Below the pieces are notes generated by a model. The model ran no database searches. It worked only from the letters and a program-made list of their open reading frames with translations, and had not been told where the DNA came from. 64,000 bases of DNA from Amyloporia xantha. Lineage: Eukaryota; Basidiomycota; Agaricomycetes; Polyporales; Adustoporiaceae. The position numbers were made by a program, and so were the translations under genes. The DNA lies in contig JAYKKR010000031.1 in NCBI GenBank assembly GCA_036971615.1, forward strand, positions 248,001 to 312,000, written 5' to 3'. Every line of letters begins with the position of its first letter. Within the stretch, counting starts at the first letter, position 1. This document shows positions 55,709 to 64,000 of this stretch, one piece after another.

Positions 55709-57863
55709 GTTTGGGCCAGAATGTCTTGTCCACGGGGAGGTGCATTTGCCAAACATGGAACCCTGAACATGGAATGTCACATAGTGACACACCTGTGACT
55801 ACCGGTAGTCTCGGGCGCTTCTTGGCCACCTCGTTGGGCATCAACCGCCACTGTGGCTGAGCACCGATGCTCTGGCAATTCTGAGCCGCATCGCTCATCC
55901 ACCGCAATGTCCATGTCTGAATTTACTGTGATTGTGATGCCCCTTTACAGATAGTAGTAGGGTCTGCCTTGTCTAAGACTAGTCAGTCTCATCAGAATAA
56001 AACAGCCATGGTAGGTCTCAAGCTCTTGGCTGGAAGTGACGGCGGCACATAACACGACTGTGCCCCTAGTACTGATGGGCACCAGTCACCACTGGACCAG
56101 TACATGTTTCTGCCTCTGGACTGGCCACGCCGCCACATGCTTTGACCTACCTAATTAGGGGAATGTGGCCCATGTGGCCTCACATCACACTGTCACAGTG
56201 CCAGGCACGGTTCACAGAATGTGTCCACTGAACATGTTCTGCAAACTAGACTCCCCATCAATAGGATGTTTGTTGCACAAATAGAGGAAACACAGACGCA
56301 AAGGGGTGCTCAGAGAGCAGATATACTCCTAGCCTCAGTCCTAGAAACTCAGAAGGGAGAGTAGGTGCCAAAACAGCTAACCCGACACATACACCACCAC
56401 CTAAACCAAAGGCTACTCATAGCACAGATTGAGGATACTAGATACATGCAGGGACCACAGCTATGTACAACATATGGGCACCTAAATCACGTGATCTGTG
56501 TGTCCAAGCACTCCCTCTAACAATGTTCTCGACCATTTGGGCAGACCAGGTGGACAGTTGCACAGGCTGCGCAGCCGAGTAGGCCCTAAGTCTACTAAGA
56601 AAAAAGTTGATTTTCCTGATGCAATCTCTCACAAGGGCCTCCACCTCCCACAGACAGGTGGGAAGGAACCTGTCCTCTGAGATCAGGAAAACTCAACATT
56701 TTCCTTACTGATCTTATCAGGTCTTATCTTCTTATAAAGATAAATCTAAGACAGCCAAGAACAATTCTCACTCTTAATTTTGTCTTAATGTATCTTAATT
56801 TTCACAATCATCAGGAAAAACACTTTTTCTCTAGGGTAACCTCAGGTACTCTGAGATATTTGAGGTTTCTCAGGTTATCTCAGGTTATCTCAGAGCATCT
56901 CAAGTTGTCTTTTGTTGCTCTGAGATTCTTCAGAATTCTCAGAGCATCCTAGGCCAGCTTGTGTTTCTTTGGATCACTTTAATATATTTCCAAAAATACA
57001 ACATATTACTATTGAACATGTCATATGCAAATAGATTCTATTACTGCTTTTTACTAGTAGCTTGAATATAAGAGGTGTACATTCATACAAAAAAGTACAG
57101 AGAGCTGGTGAACTGCAAGAATATAGTGAGAAGGGAAAGAAGCATGAGATAGATAATGAGCAGTGTAAAAAGACTGCACTTCTATCAGCTAAACAGAGTG
57201 GGAGCAGGAACCTGCTGCAGTTCAATTCTCTCCTTCTCCTCTCATAGCTATACTATACATCCAGCAGTTCATCCTTGCACTAACAGTTGACAATCAAAAG
57301 TCAGAGGTCAAAGATTGAAGGTATGAGGTCAAACAGGAGAAGACAACTCACACTCTTGGGAATCCTGCCTCTGGCCAGGAAAGGAGGCTGGAACTGAATA
57401 GATAGGGGAATGAAGGAGTTTCAGATAGTTGAATATTGTGAGGAATGAGTACAACAATAGATAGAGAAAATGTACATGAAGAATGGGAGGGTGAGGAGGA
57501 GGTTGTTCAACATACAGCCACAGAATGGGAACCATCATGTGCAGACCCCACAATGTATATATCCTCGGAAAGCTTAGGATTAGGGCTTTCATTCTATCCA
57601 GAAATCAAAGGCAACCGTCCACAGGTTCCTGAGATATGGACATGACGATGTTTTTGATGAAAAACAGCAATAGAAGAGGAAGGGGTGGACAGATTTGGAT
57701 GAGCAAGGGCTCTACTGGACGGCCTTGACAATGCAAATTGAATGGTCCAAAAGCGAAAGGATAACTCACATTGGATCCCCAGTTATCCTCTGATCAAAAA
57801 CCCAAAAAAGCACCCATTCCATCTCCAACCCTCCAACCTGACAAGAGTGACCGCTCAAATATT
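55709..57863. other. Unassigned sequence
   Basis: No gene recognised. 56860-56960 has repeated CTCAGGTTATCTCAG motifs. An open frame at 57445-57645 (STTIDRENVHEEWEGEEEVV) is short and unsupported; it may be part of the Gypsy LTR or its flank. Confidence 0.35.
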
Positions 57864-58119
57864 CAGACTAGAATGTAGCCCGGATAATGCCAACTCAAAG
57901 CTGAGGATCTACTCAGTCAAGAGGCAATATATATACCAATGTACACACGATATACATGAGTTTATGAAACAAGGTACTATCTACATGAGGTGCCCATGCG
58001 TAGATCCATGCTTAAACCCTGTTTGATATATGAATACCATATGTATCCAAAACAGTGTCCATGTTATAAATAAAAGGTGATATGTGAAAGGTGAAATAGA
58101 GAATGTGAAAATTGTAACA
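57864..58119 (-). repeat. Gypsy chromovirus 3' LTR (limits partly defined)
   Basis: On the minus strand the LTR starts TGTTACAATTTTCACATT directly after a polypurine tract AAAAGGGGGGGGG (58123-58135). The other end is placed by the shared boundary with the copy at 23425-23700 and may extend further. Confidence 0.6.
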
Positions 58120-59962
58120 TTACCCCCCCCCTTTTAGATTAATTGGTCCCCAATTAAACATTTGATACGATAACTTGTGGTCCCTGTCCAGTTCTCCACA
58201 TCTCGTATGCTTCTTCTTGCCCATGATGAATGAAGACTTTGATCACCAATCCAATGACAGATATTAAGAATATGGCAAAGATGATGAATAGTGTAATCCA
58301 TAGGCTGAGGTGCGCCTACCACAATCCAATCAAAGTTGGTATTGGTGTATCTTCGATGGAATAATGATTACGTATGAGTTTGGCCATGGGTTTAATGATG
58401 GTGATGATGGGGTAATAGAAAAGATGTTCATCGGAATACTGAGTAGAAATTTGTACGATGTAGTCAACTTCGCCCTTTTGGTTACAGAAAAAGACATGCG
58501 TGAGATCCAACTCGTCTTTTAGGGTGAAGTACATGTGATTACAATTTTTTATGGCTTTGTGCTGCGGATGATTATGCACAGCCACGTGACGCACTACTCG
58601 GTTTTTCCACTTTTCATATATATCCATCCATTTTTCCCAGGCTTTTTCATCGTATTGTTCTGGATTGTCCGCCATTTTGCAAATATTACAGGTGTCTTGT
58701 CTAGCCAGTAGACATATGGTAGGGATTTTAGGGGTGTCGGGGTGTAATGTATGGAAGTTGTCTATTAGGGTTTTATAAATAGGTAATAGTGAAGACCGAG
58801 ATTCCCAAGTGTTCTCTGATCTTGGTTTGTTCGTCCATTTTACTAAATATTGAAGTCCATTCCTTTTCACTCTGCTATCCAACACCTCTTCTACTTTTAC
58901 AACCATTCCTGATACTTCCAATATATTATGATTCTTGTCCTGAATATCGAATTCAGGTTTATGATATGGTGATAATAAAACTTCATTAAAGATAGGTTGA
59001 ATATTTTTAGCCTTCCAACTCCTTGGAATATCGAGTTTGTATGCACCTGCACTGATTTTTTGAATAATTTTAAAAGGTCCTTAACATTTATTGTCCAACT
59101 TTTTGTTTTCTTTTTCCATATTAATGTTTGTCCCTTCCAACCATACCATATCTCCTTCCTTATACTCCCGACTATTCTTCTTCTTTCTATCATAATATTT
59201 TTTCATAGTTTGTTTGGCTTTTTCTAATGATGTTTTTGCATTTTCCTGTATTTTCTTCATTTTTTGTATAAATTGCTGTGCAGATTCATTTTTTTATTTC
59301 TTTTCTTGTTTCAACTCCCATATATGCATCCCTCGCATGTGTTAAATAAAATGGCAAATAACCAGTTGCAGAATGTATGCAGTTGCAAAATGCGAACTCC
59401 ACGAGATGTAACCATTCTGACCAGTCATCTTATCAATGTGAAATATAAATACATAAGCACGTCTCCAATTCTTGATTTATTCACTCAGTTTGACCATCAG
59501 TTTGAGGATGGTATGCGGTACTCGGATTCCTGCTTAAACCAAGTTTCTTGTAGATGTTCTGAATAAATGATGACACAAATTGCAGTCCTCGATCTGAGAA
59601 TATCCGCTTAGATAATCCATGTTTTGAATAGATATGTTTTATATATAAGTTTGCCCAGCTGTCCGACATTATTGAATCTGTCGTAGGTATTGCCACAAAG
59701 TCTTTTGATTTCAAATTGACTATAACCAGTATAGCATTATATCCATGACTTTCGCGGAAGATGGGTTATAAGGTCCGCAGAGACAAATTCCCAATTGTAC
59801 TCTGGAATAGGATTAGGGTTTAAAGGTGCTGCTCGCCTTTCTCTATTGGCTTTTGCTTTTTGACATGCCTCGCAACCTTTTACATAAGTACAAATATCCT
59901 TCTTCATTGTCTTCCACCAGTAAGATCAATAAATTAAATCCTGCATCTTTGTCATTCCCGGA
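58120..59962 (-). pseudogene. Gypsy chromovirus integrase and chromodomain, decayed
   Basis: From 59962 downward: end of the integrase zinc-binding region (GCEACQKAKANREGRAAPLN), catalytic core (ITHLPRKSHGYNAI, GLSKRIFSDRGLQFVSSFIQ, STAYHPQTDGQTE), and at the C-terminus a chromodomain with VEEVLDSRVKRNGLQYLVKW, which marks it as a chromovirus. Several stops and frame breaks occur (before SYWW, after DGQTE). A ~120-residue extension after the chromodomain runs to about 58316. The element is interrupted at 59963 by family R copy H. Confidence 0.8.
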
Positions 59963-62847
59963 TTACGATTCCTGAGGTACGAAGGAAGCGTTTCTCTGGT
60001 GAGCAAAAGTCGCGACACCAACTGTTGCGCCCTAAGCGTGGGAACACAATTCAATACAAAATTTGTATTGTAAGCGCCCAAGATCCTGGGGTTAGGGTCA
60101 GGCTTTTGTTACCGCTGTTGTAAGGTCCCTTGTAGTCTCAATACAAAAGTTTGTTACCCATTACAAAGCTCAATACAAAACTGCCAGCACGACACAACTT
60201 GTACAAACAACCCCCAACATTGATGAGATAAGATCCAGCCCATATCTTATTTATGTCCTTGTATGGTATATCACATGATTAGATCATGTGCCTAATCACG
60301 TGTGCTTATCCTTGGACATGTGACAGATCAGCGGCCTACTGGCCTTTGAAGTGTGTATACTGTTGGATTGACCACATTCAAATATTGCCATATAAGGAAA
60401 TGCTTACATCAGGGGGTAGCCATGGCTGTCGAAAGGCTGTCTCCTATTTTTTGAGATTTGTTACTATTTATCTATAGCATATAGACCCCATATACACTTG
60501 CCCAAATGCGGACATATGGCTGTATGTGAGATGTGAAAAATGTCAGATAGGGATTCCAAATGAAGGAGAGAGACATTCCCTTATTTTAGGTGATTTTCAC
60601 GCATTGTTTGAGCCCAGAATGAGCCCAGCATGAGCCTCCCAAGAGCATAAAAAGCGGTCACATGACCCCAAAGTGCGAAAATTCTAAGTGCGCATAGGGC
60701 GATCCCTTCCAGTGGATCGCCCTACGCGCCGTAGACGCCCACGGGAATTGCCGGAAATGAAAAAAGCGCACTTTCCTGTGGCTTCAATTCTTAATTAAAA
60801 TGGCTGAAAATTGGTACAGACCTTGGACTATGGTGTATCCATCTCCCATTCAAATTCCTATGGATTTGAGGCCATAACAAATCTGCTATTCAATGATCAT
60901 TGCCTTTCCGAGTGTCAGCCACTTTTTAGGCGCCCAAAAATGTGCTCCAAGCGCAAGCCTGTAAACACGGCTTTATCTGTTCTTTATAGACTTCATTGTA
61001 AGCCTGCTAAATAGATATCATTAGAGCATGTTTGTAAGGACCTTAGAGAGCTTTGCACTGACAGCAGGTTAGTATGCCCCCTAGAATGACTTGAATGGTG
61101 ATTGGTGCGACATTGTATGCTGATTGAACTAGGTTTGTATGATAATTGTAGTGAGTTTGTATGATCATTAGAGTAGATTTGTATGGTGATTAGAGCAAGT
61201 TTGTAGTGTCAGTACAATACATTTCTATGGTGATTGGAGTGACTTTGTATGATAATTAGACATAGTTTGTAGGGTCATTAGAGCAACTTTGTATATGGAT
61301 TAGAGTGAGTTTGTACAGTGATTAGAGCAAGTTTGTATGGTGATTAGAATGACTTTCTATGATAATTAGAGTCAGTTTGTATGATGATTAGAATGGATTT
61401 GTATGGTTATTAGAGTAAGTTTGTATGGTCATTACAATCACTTTGTATGGTCATTAGAGTAAGTTTGTATGGTCATTACAATCACTTTGTAAGGTCATTA
61501 GAGTGAGTTTGTATGGTCATTACAATCACTTTGTAAGGTCATTAGAGTGAGTTTGTATGGTTATTACAGTAAGTTTGTATGGTCATTACAATCACTTTGT
61601 ATGTTGATTAGAGTAAGTTTGTATGGTCATTAGAATAAGTTTGTATGATGATTACATTGAGTTTATATGATCATTAGAATGACTTGTATAGTCAATACAA
61701 TATGATTCTATGCTGATTAGGGTGAACTAGAGTAACTTTATATGATCATTAGAGTCAGATTCAATGGTGATTAGTGTAGGTTTGTATGATACTTATGGTG
61801 ACTTTGTACGGTCAGTACAATACATTTGAATGATAATTAGGATAAGTTTGTATGGTTAGTAGGATGAGTTTGTGTGGTGATTCCAGTGAGTTTGTAGTGC
61901 CATTAGAGCAAATATGTATGGTCATTACACTGACTTTGAATGCAAAGGTGTCTGATATGACTTTCAAATGGTAATTAGAGCAAATTTGTCATGTCATTAC
62001 AAAGTGGGTGAAATACATAATGGTTCCATTTGAATGGCAAGATTGACTTGATAAGTAAATGTTGTAATGACATTAGAAAGGTTTGTATGTGGTTAGTGTG
62101 GAAAATCACTTTTATATTCCATCAGATTAAACTTATTTACTTCATTAGGAAAAGTTGTAATGTTTGTATTGGAATTCTCAATACTTACTGAGATATGGCT
62201 GTTGTAAGATTTGGTTGATAAGTAGTATTGTTATAGCCTGAGCAGGTTTGCATTGCAGTCAGAGTGAATATGTATGATCTCAAAAGCAAGTTTGTATGGT
62301 CAAGAGGAAGCTGATGTAATCATTAGGATGACTTTGTACTCTCATTAGAGTGAGTGTGTAATGTCATTACAAAATAGATAGCAGGCTCATTTGATAGAGA
62401 GTGTTCACTTTGTAAGTACATGTTCTAATGACACTACAAGAGTTTCTAATGGGTTAGGGTCAAAATCACTTTTACACTCCATCAGACAGAACTCACTTAA
62501 TTCATTAGGAAATGTTGTAATGTTTGTATTGAGATTCTCAATATTCACTGACATACACCTGTATCAAGATCCAGTTTCAATTTTTGTAATATCTTTGCAG
62601 TCTGTTTCTATGCCTGTTGCCATGTGCTTGTAAAGTGAATATAGTAGGTTGGTACACTTATTGGGATTAGTTTTCACAGTCATCAGATTGTCCATTTGTA
62701 GAGTCAATATCTGAAGAGTAATCAGAGGCAAGTGATCCAATTGTAATGAAAATCTTATATTATTGAACCTTGTGGGGCAATCATGGAAGACAGCACTTCA
62801 AAATGCTCAGGAATTGTCCTGCCATTTATTGGCCCGCTCCCACCAAG
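59963..62847 (+). mobile_element. Family R repeat, copy H, full length, inside Gypsy integrase
   Basis: 2885 bp from TTACGATTCCTGAGG to CTCCCACCAAG. It splits the Gypsy reading frame exactly at the AGH/PG motif of the integrase zinc finger. Deleting it rejoins GGGCA and TCCGGG with no duplicated bases, that is, insertion between A and T. The array has extra CATTACAATCACT units compared with copy A. Confidence 0.9.
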
Positions 62848-63461
62848 TGCCCTGCACTAACCGAGTCATGATGTGACAAAATAATTTTTCCAATAAGCTT
62901 TTTGTCCGTTGGAATAACCAGCTTCCCCTTCCTGTAGATCAGATCGTCCTCGATCGATAAGAAATCATCATGATTGACTTTATTAATTAAATCGGTGGGA
63001 TAGCTGATATGTTTGACATCATCGATGATATCATTGGATCCAGCCACCGTCAATGGTCTAAACCATTCCTTTTTGAGCACCACCACATCCTCAAGATGAT
63101 TATCTCCAATGTCCAAATCGGGGCAACACGATAAGGGATCTGCTTGCGTCATTAATGAACCCGGTTGATGGATTAATGTGAAATGATAATTTTGGAGTTC
63201 CATGACCCAACATGCCTGTCTAGGGTTGATACACTGTGGTTTCCGGAAAAACTTGAGGTTTTTATGATTCGAGTGGATTTCAAAAGGAATTGCTGATCCC
63301 ATAAGAAAATGTCACCATTCTTGTAGCGAGTCCATTACAGCTAAAAGTTCTCTATTGTAAATTTCATAATTACGCTCAGCCGGTGTTAAAGAACGTGATA
63401 AAAATGCTATAGTATGCCAATGATCATCCTGTTTCTGAGATAAAGTGGCACCAATAGCAAA
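62848..63461 (-). pseudogene. Gypsy RNase H and integrase N-terminus, same element
   Basis: Reads [20 protein letters not shown] then [20 protein letters not shown] (RNase H), a short break near 63306, FEIHSNHKNLKFF, then the spacer HQPGSLMTQADPLSCCPD and the HHCC start SHHDSVSAGH. It is bounded by copy H at 62847 and copy I at 63462, both insertions in the same parent element. The reverse transcriptase should lie beyond the window, past copy I. Confidence 0.82.
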
Positions 63462-64000
63462 CTTGGTGGGAGCGGGCCAATAAATGGCAGGACAATTCCT
63501 GAGCATTTTGAAGTGCTGTCTTCCATTATTGCCCCACAAGGTTCAATAATATAAAATTTTCATTACAATTGGATCACTTGCCTCTGATTATTCTTCAGAC
63601 ATTGACTCTACAAACTTATAGAGACAATCTGATGGCTGTGAAAACTAATCCCAATAAGTGTATCAATCTACTATATTAACTTTGCAAGCACATGGCAACA
63701 GTCATAAAAACAGACTGCAAAGATATTACAAAAATTGATACTAGGTGTATGTCAGTGAATATTGAGAATCTCAATACAAACATGACAGCATTTTCCAATG
63801 AAATAAGTGAGTTCTGTCTGATGGAGTGTAAAAGTGATTTTTTATCCTGACCCATTAGAAACTCTTGTAGTGTCATTAGAACATGTACTTACAAAGTGAA
63901 CACTCTCTATCAAATGAGCCTGCTATCTATTTTGTAATGACATTACACACTCACTCTAATGAGAGTACAAAGTCATCCTAATGATTACATCAGCTTCCTC
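63462..64000 (-). mobile_element. Family R repeat, copy I, runs off the window
   Basis: Starts CTTGGTGGGAGCGGG immediately before the Gypsy codons for FAIGA and follows copies D and E to the window end. Opposite in orientation to copy H. Confidence 0.85.

Overview
The window looks like a basidiomycete (mushroom-type Agaricomycete) nuclear chromosome. Genes at the left edge carry many short 43-80 bp GT-AG introns, and the rest is dense with fungal transposon classes: Copia, chromodomain Gypsy, hAT, Helitron, MITEs and a Tc1/mariner-like foldback. No bacterial operon features, rRNA genes, CRISPR arrays or origins were seen. The species cannot be named from this sequence alone.

Layout. 1-10 kb is ordinary host sequence: an NAD kinase gene (+, ~808-2195), a conserved hypothetical protein (-, 3736-4305), a coiled-coil protein with an apparent one-base frameshift (+, 5103-6389), and a large BRCT-domain, microcephalin-like protein (-, 9962-6814, six exons). 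From 10 kb onward the sequence is mostly nested mobile elements: a degraded Copia (Copia C, 14415-16291), solo LTRs, an intact-ended but decayed hAT element (18710-22501 with 8-bp target duplication), a deleted Helitron Rep/helicase (27179-~29795), and two damaged Copia elements lying tail to tail (Copia A, ~29800-33136; Copia B, ~33180-36505). A Gypsy chromovirus on the minus strand (57864-63461) is split by repeat insertions.

Between 36.5 and 51.6 kb lies an unusual gene block: a micro-exon-rich acidic/basic protein (-, 36515-39525), an unknown multi-exon protein (+, 40134-41257), a very large protein with a 2-oxoglutarate/Fe(II) dioxygenase domain resembling fungal TET/JBP enzymes (-, 49136-41475), and an RPA3-like OB-fold protein (+, 50997-51546). 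I see no DDE or KDZ transposase in it. Whether it is host sequence or the cargo of a large mobile element is open.

The dominant structure is one repeat family, called here family R. It is about 2.84 kb and non-coding, and at least nine copies or fragments are present. It starts TTAYGATTCCTGAGG and ends CCCACCAAG. It carries two conserved hairpins and a degenerate ~21-22 bp tandem array. It inserts without a target-site duplication, often between A and T. Three insertions can be read exactly because they split coding sequence: one in the dioxygenase gene and two in the Gypsy. A fourth copy splits a Copia gag. The no-duplication insertion and a terminal hairpin suggest a Helitron-like non-autonomous element, but the ends are not canonical TC...CTRR.
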